Below are positions 37,717 through 47,802 of a stretch of 64,000 nucleotides of DNA, one piece after another (within the stretch, counting starts at the first letter, position 1; each line of letters begins with the position of its first letter). The translations under genes and the position numbers were made by a program. The notes beneath the pieces are model-generated. The model did no database searches, was not told the DNA's origin, and was given only the letters and a program-made list of their open reading frames with translations. Origin of the DNA: an uncultured Fluviicola sp. (GTDB lineage Bacteria > Bacteroidota > Bacteroidia > Flavobacteriales_D > Crocinitomicaceae); NCBI RefSeq assembly GCF_902168135.1, contig NZ_CABHOL010000054.1, positions 124,001 through 188,000 of the forward strand. The letters run 5' to 3'.

Positions 37717-39170
37717 GATATATTATCGCCTCATGTTTGCTTGTTTTCACTTTCGGATCGAGAGCACAGATAGCATTTTACCATGTTTTTAGCGGAAGCG
37801 GGTACGATAAAGCTGAAGGTATTGCCGAGCTGCCCGACAGCAGTTACATTGTTACAGGTTCTTCTTCCAGTTTTGAGGATGCACCTTCGCAGGCTTTTTT
37901 AATGAAACTGGATAAGTACGGTTTTCATGTTTGGTCGAAGCAATATGGAGGAACGGAGTTTGAAGAGGGAAGAAGAGTCCTTTTCGTTCCGAATTACGGG
38001 TATTACATCGTTGGAACATCTTCCAGTAACGGTACGAATGGTTTTGACGGTTATGTGGTGTTTACAGACCTTGCAGGCAATCAGCAATGGGAAAAATGGT
38101 ACGATAACGGAGGCTGGGAACGTTTCCGAGATGCCATCTTATTGCCGGATACGAGTATCGTAATGCTGGGGGAAACAGATGCCAATCCGGAGCAAACCCC
38201 GGATCAATACTTCGTTCGAATTGACAAGAACGGGGATGAAATTTGGAATCACCAGCAGGGCGGGGTCGGAGTGGATTATTTCAATAAAGCCGTGATGATA
38301 ACAGATACCACTTTTGCCGCTGTAGGAACGGGATACCTGGCGGATTCACTTAAATCGAAAGCTTATACCGGGTATTATCACATCAATGGTACATTGATAT
38401 GGGATACTTTGACGGGAAGTAACGGGGAATATATTCTGAACGACGTTCAATGGGTCTCCAACGAGGTTAAATGCGTAGGTGAAGCTACAAAGGTGGGCAA
38501 AACAGATTCCGACAATTACCACATATTCTTTACACAGGATGGGAATTTTGTTTCACAGGATGATTTCTACATGCAGCATCCGAGCCGTTACACCGGATTC
38601 GTAAATTATACAGCACCTCCCGGCGACAGGTATTTTGTTGTCACACAGGGCAATGATCCGCAGTATTCCTATGCAGGCGGAGAAGATTTTGTGATCAATT
38701 GCTATTACGCGGCATTTTTCTGGGCCGGCTACGGATCAGGCTACAATGCCCTGGGACAAGACCAAATGAATGAAATTATTCAAACCGATGACGGTTATGC
38801 AGTATTGGTCGGATATCATTCCGATCCTGGTTTCAGTACCGGAGGAAGTTCCATGTTTATCGTGAAATTAGGGAACGACAATGATTTCCCCGCAAACACA
38901 GCCCCAACTATCTACAGCATTTTAAGTGTAGAAGATTTGGAAAATAATCCGGATATTGCTGTGTACCCGAATCCTTTTACAGAATCCATTCAAATCGAAA
39001 GTTCGGTGCCGTTTGAGTCTCTGGAGGTTTTTGATTTGACCGGTAAAAGTGTGTTTACTTCATCTTCCCAGATTTCTTCTATCGAAACAGCTTCCTGGGA
39101 GAAGGGAACGTATATTATCCGCTGTCAATCAAACGGAGTTTGGCACTCGAAGAGGCTGGTAAAGTTATAA
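37704..39170 (+). CDS. T9SS type A cargo protein with beta-propeller-like repeats
   Basis: Predicted secreted protein of 488 aa with a signal peptide (ending FGSRAQ). The body has recurring segments of the kind 'AFLMKLDKYGFHVWSKQYGG', 'GYVVFTDLAGNQQWEKWYDN' and 'YFVRIDKNGDEIWNHQQGG', each preceded by a 'SYIVTGSS'-like strand; this looks like a propeller of about six blades. The C terminus is a type A sorting domain (IAVYPNPFTESIQIESS to GTYIIRCQSNGVW...KRLVKL). The start overlaps the barrel gene by 13 bases. The ligand is unknown. Confidence 0.82.
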   Translation: MVILRYIIASCLLVFTFGSRAQIAFYHVFSGSGYDKAEGIAELPDSSYIVTGSSSSFEDAPSQAFLMKLDKYGFHVWSKQYGGTEFEEGRRVLFVPNYGYYIVGTSSSNGTNGFDGYVVFTDLAGNQQWEKWYDNGGWERFRDAILLPDTSIVMLGETDANPEQTPDQYFVRIDKNGDEIWNHQQGGVGVDYFNKAVMITDTTFAAVGTGYLADSLKSKAYTGYYHINGTLIWDTLTGSNGEYILNDVQWVSNEVKCVGEATKVGKTDSDNYHIFFTQDGNFVSQDDFYMQHPSRYTGFVNYTAPPGDRYFVVTQGNDPQYSYAGGEDFVINCYYAAFFWAGYGSGYNALGQDQMNEIIQTDDGYAVLVGYHSDPGFSTGGSSMFIVKLGNDNDFPANTAPTIYSILSVEDLENNPDIAVYPNPFTESIQIESSVPFESLEVFDLTGKSVFTSSSQISSIETASWEKGTYIIRCQSNGVWHSKRLVKL

Positions 39171-39193
39171 TAAGAAACTATTTTGAAACAAAA

Positions 39194-39218
39194 CCTTTCA
39201 ATTCAGTGAATTCAAAGG
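39194..39218. terminator. hairpin after the 37704 gene
   Basis: CCTTTCAATTCA and TGAATTCAAAGG flank a single base, with one mismatch in 12. It lies 24 bases after the stop of the type A cargo gene. The following A-rich stretch lacks a T tract on the + strand, so termination is likely but unproven. Apart from this hairpin and the promoter at 39273-39308, the 314-bp gap 39171-39484 shows only AT-rich sequence. Confidence 0.45.
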
Positions 39219-39272
39219 GATATAAAAAACTGAAAATTTAGTTGTTAAAATAGTTTAAAAAAACTATCCACA

Positions 39273-39308
39273 TTTGAATGTGTATTTCTTTTTTTTGATT
39301 TATATTTG
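39273..39308 (+). promoter_or_regulatory. candidate promoter of the Rhs operon
   Basis: TTTG at 39273-39276, a 24-base spacer and a perfect TATATTTG at 39301-39308 resemble the Bacteroidota promoter; the spacer is one base over the usual range. It would give a leader of about 170 bases before the TTG start at 39485. No other good box was seen before the 21-kb Rhs gene block. Confidence 0.45.
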
Positions 39309-39484
39309 ACTCGTAGTTACTGAGCCGACTTTTGCAAATTTCATTGAATTTCCACCCAAATCTTCAATCAAATTTAAAAGTGCGTTTTACAGAATTTCAA
39401 TTGAATATCCATATTTGGATTAATTGTTATGTGAACTATTATGCACTGAAAGCACGGTTTTTAATGAAGTATTGAACTGCTAAA

Positions 39485-40237
39485 TTGAAAAAAGTGAAGT
39501 TAACCAGCTATTTGATGTTATTGATGCTTTTTGCTTTTAATAACATAAGCGCTCAAAGCGCTTTTCCGGTCATCTTGTCCAATCCGATGGATTATGATAC
39601 CATCATTGAAACAGAGCCCAATTTTATCTGGCAGACCAATATAACTGCGCTTCAAACAGATCCGCGTTATTCGCAGCGTTATGTGCTTTGTGAATTGGAA
39701 GAAAACCAGTTGAAAGGAGAAGCAATCAGTGCCAATATCCCGATTTTAGTACTGGAAGACTATCAAAACACCATGTATTCGTATTCTTCCACAACTACAC
39801 TGCTTGAACAGGGGCATACCTACGTTTGGCAGGTATCCATTCTTTTCAATAACCTGGTAGTGGACCAATCGGAGCCCTACCAGTTCACGATTTTGAAACC
39901 GAAAGAACCATCTCCTGTCTTTTACCCGGTTGCCTTTAAGAACGAAGGTCAGATGCTTTCAATTATCGACAACAAGATTGGTTTGGTAACGGACGAAACA
40001 GGATCACTGAACTTAAAAGTGAATATAACCAAAGCAGGAGCAATTGTTAGAACTGTTCACCTCAATGAATTATTAAACGGAGAGATGAAAACGGATGAGA
40101 TGAGTGAATACAAAGGGACAAAACGCTTTTTCGTAATAAATCTAAAAGAGTTGGATTTGGAAAAGGGAACCTACAAAGTAAATTGGGCCCTGAAACCTAA
40201 AAGACAGTATACCTTTAATTTTACTATAGAAAAATGA
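39485..40237 (+). CDS. exported FN3-like protein of the Rhs operon, TTG start
   Basis: Protein of 250 aa. The start codon must be TTG at 39485: an in-frame stop lies at 39473-39475, and only this start gives a full signal peptide (KKVKLTSYLMLLMLFAFNNISAQ, reading the TTG as Met). The mature part begins with a fibronectin-III-like fold (FPVILSNPMDYDTIIETEPN, FIWQT, HTYVWQVSILFNN, EPYQFTILK). A beta-rich tail of about 100 aa follows. It is the first gene of the Rhs block, 81 bases before the 1911-aa gene. The function is unknown; an accessory or chaperone-like role at the envelope is a guess. Confidence 0.75.
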   Translation: MKKVKLTSYLMLLMLFAFNNISAQSAFPVILSNPMDYDTIIETEPNFIWQTNITALQTDPRYSQRYVLCELEENQLKGEAISANIPILVLEDYQNTMYSYSSTTTLLEQGHTYVWQVSILFNNLVVDQSEPYQFTILKPKEPSPVFYPVAFKNEGQMLSIIDNKIGLVTDETGSLNLKVNITKAGAIVRTVHLNELLNGEMKTDEMSEYKGTKRFFVINLKELDLEKGTYKVNWALKPKRQYTFNFTIEK

Positions 40238-40318
40238 ATCGTTTGACTAAAAGTCCCTTCCTTTTCATAGAATCTGAATTCTTAATTAAAAACGTACCAA
40301 CCCTGAATCTTAAAAATT

Positions 40319-43300
40319 ATGAATAGAACTACTCAATCTCAGGGAATCAGAAATAGAGCCTGGTTTTTACTGGCTATATTTACCTGGTCTACTTTACAAC
40401 CGACTTTCAGTTATGCAGGCGGGCCTACACAGCCGGAAGCAGCAGCTTTTACCCCGGTTGGAGTTTCGGATATGGTTGATCCCTTTACCGGAGACTTCAC
40501 TTACAATATTCCCTTGATGGATATCGAAGGATATCCGATCAATATTGCCTACAATTCGGGGGTAACTATGGATCAGGATGCTTCCTGGGTTGGTTTGGGG
40601 TGGAACCTGAATGCCGGAGCAATTACCCGTGCCCTTCGCGGATTACCGGATGATTTCAATGGAGACCAGGTAACAAAAAAACTCAATACGAAACCCAATT
40701 TCAATATCAATATCGATGCTGGATTGGGGTTAGAGATTGTTGGATTCAGTATTCCGGAAGGCGGCGGAGGCGGCCTGAACCTGAGTGTGGGGATGGGATT
40801 CAATAATTACTCAGGATACAGCTCTAATGTAAGTATCGGCCCTTCTTTCGATTTTGGAAAATTCCTGGGAGGAAACCTAACTGCCGGATTTTCGTTATCC
40901 GGAAGTAGTGAAAACGGAGCTTCATTTTCACCGAATGTGAGTTTGAGCTACAAGGAAAAAGTAAGTGAAGCACAGGATACGAAACGCACAGGAACAATTG
41001 GAACGGCTTTTAACTCTCGTGCAGGTTTGCAGCAAATAAGCTTTGGATTTAGTGTGTCAAAACTTTACTATAAAACCAAAACTTGGACTGCTGGAGGAGC
41101 GACTAGCACTTGGCGAGAAAGAAATCAGTTTGGAAAGGAAATTGGTGATGGGGGTTCAACAGCAAGTACGGGTGGTGCTTTCGACTTTGGGGTTGCTCAA
41201 TACCTGCCGACTCCCCAGCACAGCAAATTTGGTGCCTCGGCTTCTTTTAGAATGAATGTTTCGGGATCAGTATTTGGTGTTGACGGACAAGGGAATATTG
41301 GTGTTTCATTGTCACGCTCCTGGATTCCTGCGGCTAATCAAACGATTAATCAGCCTTCTTACGGGTATTTATTCTCTCAAAATGGTTTAAGTTCTTCGGG
41401 TAATCAATTGGATTTTAACCGCGATAATGATCAGTCATTTTCAAAATACAGCGTAAACCTTCCTTCTGCTTTTCAAACCTACGATCTATTCAATGTGATG
41501 GCTCAGGGTACAGGAGGTAGCTTCCGTCCGATCCGTAACGACGTTGGTTATGTATACGATCCGTTTAGTTCTGCTTATGATATAGGTGCCAATGTGGGAG
41601 TGGAATTAGGGTTTGGGAACCTGACGGATATCGGTGTGGATATAGACATTCCGATTACCAATACCACCAATGGTCCATGGTCTGATAATAATTCGGCATA
41701 CAGTAGTTTGAGATTCAGAAGTGGCGGAGCAGGAAATATCGTTCCTAGTTTTTCTTTTATCGAAGCAAGTGAGAGCTCGGTAACACAGGATGATATGATG
41801 AATACCCAGTTTTATGGTCCGAACCCGGAACGTTTGGTCCTTGCAGGAAGTGCCATGTCTCCGCGTATCAATAACAGTTTGAACCAGGGTGGATCCATAA
41901 AAACCATTTCGAAAAACAAGAAATCATTGCGGGATTATGCAAACAATCAACTGTATTTCCTAAGCAGAGGCGAAGTTCAGGCTAATCTGGGGGTCATCCC
42001 GTTTGTTTCCGGGAACTTATTTTCAGGGGCGCCGGCACATCACATCGGTGAAATTACCCAGCTTGGGCAGGATGGAAGAAGGTATGTTTTTGCAATGCCG
42101 GTATACAACCACTTCCAGGAAGATGTAACATTTGCCTGTGGTGCGGGGCTGTACGGATCCGGGGGAATTAACTATGCAGAAAATCAGAGCGGTGTCATTA
42201 CAGGAATATCAACAGCATCCGAGTCTTCCGGAGATGCTTCTCCCGGAAATGATAGGGGAATTGATCATTATTACAGCAGTACAAAAATGCCGGCCTATGC
42301 ACATTCTTATATGCTTTCTGCGGTCTTGAGTGATGATTATGTGGATTCCGATGGAACTCCCGGACCCAGTAAAGACGACTTGGGATCCTATGTTGCATTC
42401 GATTATGAAACGGTTACCAGTCACGAATGGCGTACCCCGATACAAGCTGGAACGGCTTATCACAACGAAGGAATGCGTTCTGACAAATCAGATGATAAGG
42501 CAAGTTTTGTGCATGGGAAGAAAGATTTGAAGTATTTAAACATTGTAAGAACCAAAAACTATGTCGCTGTTTTTCAGACAGCACCACGTAAGGATGGTCG
42601 AAGTGCTGCCGGCAGAAACGGTGGATTAAATACTGCTGATGGTCAAAGTACCAGGTTTCTTAAAAGTATTACTTTGTATACTAAATCTGAGTACGATGCG
42701 CACTTTAGTGATTTAACACAGGCCACTCCAGTTCAAAAGGTTGAATTTGAGTATGATTACAGCTTGTGTAAGAATTATCCTGGTAATGATTTATCGTCGA
42801 GTACTGATCCATCTGCTCCAACTAACGAGGGTGGAAAATTGACGCTGAAGAAAATCAAATTCTCTTATCAGAACTCCCAAAAAATGAAATACAGGGATTA
42901 TGAATTTGATTACGGATCCGGTTCAACAGAGAATCCGGACTACCATTTGAAAGGCTCTGATCGCTGGGGAACATACAAAAAACCGGTTACGGGAACAGAA
43001 ACGGACATTACAACACCACTTAATAATTCGGATTATCCCTATACGGATCAGAATAAAACAACGGCAGACGCAAATGCAGGTGCGTGGTCTTTAAGAAAGA
43101 TACATTTACCTTCCGGTGGGCAGATCGAGGTTACCTACGAGGCGGATGATTATGCTTACGTCCAGCACAAGAAAGCTGCCCAGATGTTTAAAATTGCCGG
43201 AATTTACCTGGGACCTGGGAATACTCCCGGATTGTCGGTTACTAATGCTCCTAGTTTCCAATCATTGGATAACAATCCTGAGATATTGGTAGAATTGGAT

Positions 43301-46054
43301 AGTCCCACTGACCGGATTACAAATCACTGCAAAGCTGGCCAGCAATTGTATTTTCGGGTTTTATCCGAATTGAACCCTACAGGTGATGATTTTAAGAAGA
43401 AGACCGAATTTGTTTCGGGTTATGGAATTATACAAAATCTTCCCGATCCAACAAATCCTGTTATTGGTGCTGACGGCAGAGCATATGGGCGTATCAAACT
43501 GAGAGGTGAGAAGTTGAAAGATTCTGATAATGATCCACCAAATTCACCTTACAGCCCTATGATTGCACAAGCCATTTTATTTGGACGTACGCAGCTTTCC
43601 AGAACAATCAATAACAATTTTGAGCCTAGTAGTGAATCCGGTGAAAGCGAACAAGCCGTTATCAGTTTTGTGAATGCTACGATCAATATGCTTACAAGTT
43701 TCAAAGAATTAGTTACAGGACCTAATAAAGCAATTTACGACCAGGGCAAGGGGCGACGAATTGTTATCAATAAATCCTGGGTTCGTCTGGACTGTGCGAG
43801 CGGTCACAAATATGGTGGAGGAAGCCGGGTTGCTAAAATCGAGATCAAAGATAATTGGTCGGATATGGAGGGAGGAACTTCAAGCACTTACGGACAGGTT
43901 TATGAGTACGTTTTAGAAGATGGAACATCTTCCGGAGTAGCATCCTATGAGCCACAGCTTGGAGGTGATGAAAACCCGTGGCATACTGCTTACATGGTGA
44001 ATAATAAGAGACGTTTGGCGATGGACGATAAAATGTACATTGATGATCCGATCATGGAGTCTCAATTCCCTTCACCTTCTGTAGGTTATTCAAGAGTCGT
44101 GATTAAAGACTTACCACATGAAGGAGTAAAACGCACGGCAACCGGTAAAGTGGTGAAAGAGTTTTACACTGCAAAGGATTTCCCGACCATCGTAAAGCGA
44201 ACAGATGTCGACATGTTGACAGATCATAGTTTACTTCCTATCGGACCAAAATATCAGTATTTAACTGCAAACCAGGGATTCTCCATTGAGTTGAACAACA
44301 TGCACGGAAAAACAAAAAAGGAAAGTGTTTATGGAGAAGATCAGACCAGCCCTTTATCTACGGTAGAATACTATTACAAGTGTCAGGACCTGAATCTGGA
44401 CGGAGTTCCCAACAAGCGATTGAAAAATGAAATTTCAGTGATCGATGAAAAAGGAGTGAATTCCACAGCAACTATTGGTGTTCGTTATGACCTGGTGGGT
44501 GATTTCCGGGAAAGTGAGACCAAATCACGTGTTCCGAAAATCCACATCAATACAAACAGTTTTATTATTGGGATCATACCGATTTTGGTGCCACCCGTTT
44601 ATCCGGGATATGACCAGACAACAAACCGCTTCCGAAGTGCCACCATGAATAAAACGATCAATCGTTTTGCGGTATTGGAAAAAGTAGTTGCCAACCAGGA
44701 TGGAAGCATCGTAGAAACAAACAACCTGGCATTTGATAAAAATACCGGAGAAGTACTGGTTACTCAAACGACCACCAATTTCAACGACAAGGTATATTCC
44801 CTGAATTACCCGGCATATTGGAAGTACCCGGCGTTTGGTCAGGCGTCCAAAAATATCATGTACTCATACAAGGCTCCGACTGTTACCAACAATGGTTTTG
44901 CTGCAATTCCTTCCCAGTACAATTATTTTACTGAGGGTGATGAAGTGTCAGTCGCAATAGGTTCAGCTACGCCTGTAAAAGGATGGGTAGTAGATGTCAA
45001 CGCAAGCGGAATTAAAATAATGAAAAAAGACGGATCTGTCTTTAGTGGAAACAATGTGACCATTAAGGTTATTCGTTCAGGTTATAAAAACAAACAAACC
45101 ACTTCAATGGCTAGCATGACGGCACTTTCTAATCCGATAGCGGGTATTGCTACCAATCAATTTACGAATGTGTTGAATGCCGGAGCAGTTGAATTCGGAC
45201 AAGATTGGAGAACGTATTGTGATTGTTTCAAAGGACCTATTAACCCGAACGCGGTTGGAACGAAAGGAAATTGGAGACCTATCCGTTCGTATACATACCT
45301 GACTGGTCGTACGCAGGCAAATTATGATGGTAATACCAACATTCGCAAGGATGGAGTCTTTACAGCGTATGCTCCATTCTACAAACTTGGCAATGGTGTG
45401 TGGGAAAAGAATAACCAAAATTGGACCTTCGTTTCTGAAGTTACGGAATTTTCTCCAAACGGAATGGCTTTGGAAACAAGAGATGCTTTGGGAAGGTATT
45501 CAGCTACCTTGTATAGTTATAACAATACCCTTACTTCCGCAGTTGCTGCTAATGCGAAGGGGATACAAATTGCAAGCGGTGGTTTTGAAGATTTAAGTTA
45601 TACAAACTGCATGGATCAGGGATTCTTTTCAAAGGCAAAAATCGGGAATTCTGCTTTGGGATCTATTCCTTCCGGATCACTTTCTACAACTCAGTCACAT
45701 ACAGGTAAAACAAGTATCAAAGTATTACAGGGAAATCCTGTGAGGTTTGAGAATGTCCTTTCTACTTGTACGACAACACAGACGTGTAATTTGTCACTTA
45801 ACTGCTCCGGGGAGTCAAATTGTTCTACCGTTAATATTAGTGGAGGAACAGCTCCATATACTTTGGATTATGAAGTAGTCGGAACCGCAAGTGCAGATAT
45901 GACATCCGGTACTCAAATTACTACTTCGATAAATACAGGTTCATCTGTCAATAGCCTGATCATTATAGTAACAGATTCCAAAGGTTGTAAAGCAGCTAAA
46001 AAGTACAAAGTTTCAGATGGTGGAGTTACCACAGAAAACATTACCCAATTGTAA
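40319..46054 (+). CDS. SpvB/YD-type giant exported protein, Rhs partner
   Basis: Exported protein of 1911 aa. The signal peptide ends near FSYAG. The N-terminal motif VDPFTGDFTYNIPLMDIEGY followed by WVGLGWNLNAGAITR is the hallmark of large Bacteroidota proteins that sit next to Rhs toxins and resemble SpvB/TcB cocoon components. The middle is beta-rich with YD-like strands (RKIHLPSGGQIEVTYEADDY, VSEVTEFSPNGMALETRDAL, GRYSATLYSYNN). The last 80 or so residues form a SprB-like unit (CNLSLNCSGESNCSTVNIS, GGTAPYTLDYE, VTDSKGCKAAKKY), which is unusual. It lies 14 bases before the 328-aa gene in the same operon. It probably helps build or carry the Rhs shell. Confidence 0.78.
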   Translation: MNRTTQSQGIRNRAWFLLAIFTWSTLQPTFSYAGGPTQPEAAAFTPVGVSDMVDPFTGDFTYNIPLMDIEGYPINIAYNSGVTMDQDASWVGLGWNLNAGAITRALRGLPDDFNGDQVTKKLNTKPNFNINIDAGLGLEIVGFSIPEGGGGGLNLSVGMGFNNYSGYSSNVSIGPSFDFGKFLGGNLTAGFSLSGSSENGASFSPNVSLSYKEKVSEAQDTKRTGTIGTAFNSRAGLQQISFGFSVSKLYYKTKTWTAGGATSTWRERNQFGKEIGDGGSTASTGGAFDFGVAQYLPTPQHSKFGASASFRMNVSGSVFGVDGQGNIGVSLSRSWIPAANQTINQPSYGYLFSQNGLSSSGNQLDFNRDNDQSFSKYSVNLPSAFQTYDLFNVMAQGTGGSFRPIRNDVGYVYDPFSSAYDIGANVGVELGFGNLTDIGVDIDIPITNTTNGPWSDNNSAYSSLRFRSGGAGNIVPSFSFIEASESSVTQDDMMNTQFYGPNPERLVLAGSAMSPRINNSLNQGGSIKTISKNKKSLRDYANNQLYFLSRGEVQANLGVIPFVSGNLFSGAPAHHIGEITQLGQDGRRYVFAMPVYNHFQEDVTFACGAGLYGSGGINYAENQSGVITGISTASESSGDASPGNDRGIDHYYSSTKMPAYAHSYMLSAVLSDDYVDSDGTPGPSKDDLGSYVAFDYETVTSHEWRTPIQAGTAYHNEGMRSDKSDDKASFVHGKKDLKYLNIVRTKNYVAVFQTAPRKDGRSAAGRNGGLNTADGQSTRFLKSITLYTKSEYDAHFSDLTQATPVQKVEFEYDYSLCKNYPGNDLSSSTDPSAPTNEGGKLTLKKIKFSYQNSQKMKYRDYEFDYGSGSTENPDYHLKGSDRWGTYKKPVTGTETDITTPLNNSDYPYTDQNKTTADANAGAWSLRKIHLPSGGQIEVTYEADDYAYVQHKKAAQMFKIAGIYLGPGNTPGLSVTNAPSFQSLDNNPEILVELDSPTDRITNHCKAGQQLYFRVLSELNPTGDDFKKKTEFVSGYGIIQNLPDPTNPVIGADGRAYGRIKLRGEKLKDSDNDPPNSPYSPMIAQAILFGRTQLSRTINNNFEPSSESGESEQAVISFVNATINMLTSFKELVTGPNKAIYDQGKGRRIVINKSWVRLDCASGHKYGGGSRVAKIEIKDNWSDMEGGTSSTYGQVYEYVLEDGTSSGVASYEPQLGGDENPWHTAYMVNNKRRLAMDDKMYIDDPIMESQFPSPSVGYSRVVIKDLPHEGVKRTATGKVVKEFYTAKDFPTIVKRTDVDMLTDHSLLPIGPKYQYLTANQGFSIELNNMHGKTKKESVYGEDQTSPLSTVEYYYKCQDLNLDGVPNKRLKNEISVIDEKGVNSTATIGVRYDLVGDFRESETKSRVPKIHINTNSFIIGIIPILVPPVYPGYDQTTNRFRSATMNKTINRFAVLEKVVANQDGSIVETNNLAFDKNTGEVLVTQTTTNFNDKVYSLNYPAYWKYPAFGQASKNIMYSYKAPTVTNNGFAAIPSQYNYFTEGDEVSVAIGSATPVKGWVVDVNASGIKIMKKDGSVFSGNNVTIKVIRSGYKNKQTTSMASMTALSNPIAGIATNQFTNVLNAGAVEFGQDWRTYCDCFKGPINPNAVGTKGNWRPIRSYTYLTGRTQANYDGNTNIRKDGVFTAYAPFYKLGNGVWEKNNQNWTFVSEVTEFSPNGMALETRDALGRYSATLYSYNNTLTSAVAANAKGIQIASGGFEDLSYTNCMDQGFFSKAKIGNSALGSIPSGSLSTTQSHTGKTSIKVLQGNPVRFENVLSTCTTTQTCNLSLNCSGESNCSTVNISGGTAPYTLDYEVVGTASADMTSGTQITTSINTGSSVNSLIIIVTDSKGCKAAKKYKVSDGGVTTENITQL

Positions 46055-46068
46055 AAACAGTTTCACTT

Positions 46069-47055
46069 ATGAAATATCTTGTTCTCATTTTCATTATCTC
46101 TAGTGTCTTTGCCTCTTTCGGGCAGGATACTTTGCAGAATTTTTCACCCAATCGTGCATGGGTAATGTGTTCTGATCCTTCAACTAAATTGTATAGTTCG
46201 TCTAACGGTTTCATTTGTAATAACGGTTATACCAAACAGTACTTCCTGTTTAAACCCGAAAACAATTATGCAGCCTCAACGATTAGTTTTCGGGGCTATG
46301 CAAATGCAGGTACAGGAACTCCTGTGACAATTTCCTATAAGTTGTACGGACCTTTTAATGCGAATGACGACTACGCTTCATTAGTGGAAAACAATGTGGT
46401 CGCGCCGGTTTCTGTTGGAGGACCTTCTGCAGCATTGATTGCTATGACAGCAGCATTAACAGCGAATAAACATTATTTGCTGGAAATTACTTCCCAATCC
46501 TGTACAGGTAGAGTCGCTTTTGATCTGAGAGGTTATTCTCTCGGATGCAGCGTAGGAAAATTGAACGTTGAATGTGAAAATTGTATTCCAAAATTTCAAC
46601 CTATGAACGGGAAGTATGTAGTAACCGGATGGGTAAAAGAACAAGGTGGGGAAGCAAAAACTTCTTACGATAAATGTGTTATGAAAGTAATTATCGGTGC
46701 AGCTCCGCCGGTAACAATCCCGGTTTCAGGACAGATCATTGACGGTTGGCAGCGTATGGAAGAAACGGTTACAGCTAACAGCACAGGTGAGTTTGCTATT
46801 GAATTATCTTCTTTGACCAGTAACGAATGCTACTTTGACGATATTCGGGTAATTCCATACGAATCTTCCATGGTTAGTTATGTTTATGATCCTGTTACCA
46901 TGCGTTTGATCGCTGAATTGGACGAACGAAATTATGCCAAAATCTACGAATACGATGATGAAGGGAGACTGGTCCGCGTGAAGAAGGAAACTGAACGAGG
47001 AGTCATGACCATCCAGGAAAATAAAGAGAATACATCTGTTAAAGACGGGTACTAA
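46069..47055 (+). CDS. exported YD-repeat-containing protein, detached C-terminal part of an Rhs partner
   Basis: Protein of 328 aa with its own signal peptide (ending FASFGQ). A carbohydrate-binding-like beta fold (about 150-270, YVVTGWVKEQGGEAKTSYDK, DGWQRMEETVTANSTGEFAI, CYFDDIRVIPYESSM) is followed by a YD-type end (SYVYDPVTMRLIAELDERNY, YEYDDEGRLVRVKKETERGV). In other Bacteroidota, to my knowledge, this ending often closes the giant SpvB-like partner itself. Here it is a separate small protein directly after it, so gene fission or exchange is inferred. One base separates its stop from the next start. Confidence 0.75.
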   Translation: MKYLVLIFIISSVFASFGQDTLQNFSPNRAWVMCSDPSTKLYSSSNGFICNNGYTKQYFLFKPENNYAASTISFRGYANAGTGTPVTISYKLYGPFNANDDYASLVENNVVAPVSVGGPSAALIAMTAALTANKHYLLEITSQSCTGRVAFDLRGYSLGCSVGKLNVECENCIPKFQPMNGKYVVTGWVKEQGGEAKTSYDKCVMKVIIGAAPPVTIPVSGQIIDGWQRMEETVTANSTGEFAIELSSLTSNECYFDDIRVIPYESSMVSYVYDPVTMRLIAELDERNYAKIYEYDDEGRLVRVKKETERGVMTIQENKENTSVKDGY

Positions 47056-47056
47056 T

Positions 47057-47791
47057 ATGAAGAGGATCACATTGCTTATTTGTTTATGCACCTCACTTTT
47101 TTCAGCTGGCCAGGAGAAAAAGGAATTGGATGCGAAATCGTTCAATAACGAAATGGTGCTCTTAGGTAAAAAGATGAATGCCGAAATGATGTCCATTAAG
47201 TTCAAGAAGGAAGTTTTTAAGGACATTAACTCACCGGTGGTTGTAGAATCTGCTAACGGACAGATTATACGCGGAAAAGGATTGGACTATAAAATGGTCA
47301 ATCCTGGTATGATCAATTTCCAGACGGGGAAATTGAACGTATTGGTAGATTCAACGGAGCGTATGGTGATTATCTCTAATGTGGATTCATCTTTGCAGCA
47401 CATTTCACAGTTGAACCAAATTCCGTTGGATGTACTAAAGGATTACAAGTTGTCCAAAACCATTTTTCCAACATACTATATACTTCGTGCGGAGCCGGAA
47501 AATAAAACCATTGGAATTTTGGAATTCTATATCCATAAAGAATCAACGGAATTGTTCAAGTTTAATATGTTCTATCCCCCTGGTAATTATTTCTCTGAAT
47601 CGATGGAAGATGAAAGCCTGGAGTCACCTTATTTGACAATCATTTTTGAACCTATGAAGAAATTGAAGGAAACAGCTAGCCTGATTTCCCTGGAAAATAT
47701 ACTGGAAAAAAAGGCTGACGGAGAATATTTATTATCTCCTAAAATGGCCGGTTTTCAATTAAAAGACACCCGTTACAAATCACCTAAATAA
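47057..47791 (+). CDS. secreted hypothetical protein of the Rhs operon
   Basis: Protein of 244 aa with a signal peptide (ending LFSAGQ). The rest is beta-rich with a few acidic stretches (NGQIIRGKGLDYKMVNPGMI, NVLVDSTERMVIISNVDSSL). The strand order loosely recalls LolA/LolB-like folds, but I do not recognise the family. It starts 1 base after the 328-aa gene and ends 11 bases before the giant Rhs gene, so it is co-expressed with the toxin. A periplasmic chaperone or export helper is possible; no motif proves it. Confidence 0.72.
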   Translation: MKRITLLICLCTSLFSAGQEKKELDAKSFNNEMVLLGKKMNAEMMSIKFKKEVFKDINSPVVVESANGQIIRGKGLDYKMVNPGMINFQTGKLNVLVDSTERMVIISNVDSSLQHISQLNQIPLDVLKDYKLSKTIFPTYYILRAEPENKTIGILEFYIHKESTELFKFNMFYPPGNYFSESMEDESLESPYLTIIFEPMKKLKETASLISLENILEKKADGEYLLSPKMAGFQLKDTRYKSPK

Positions 47792-47802
47792 ATAATCGAA
47801 CC

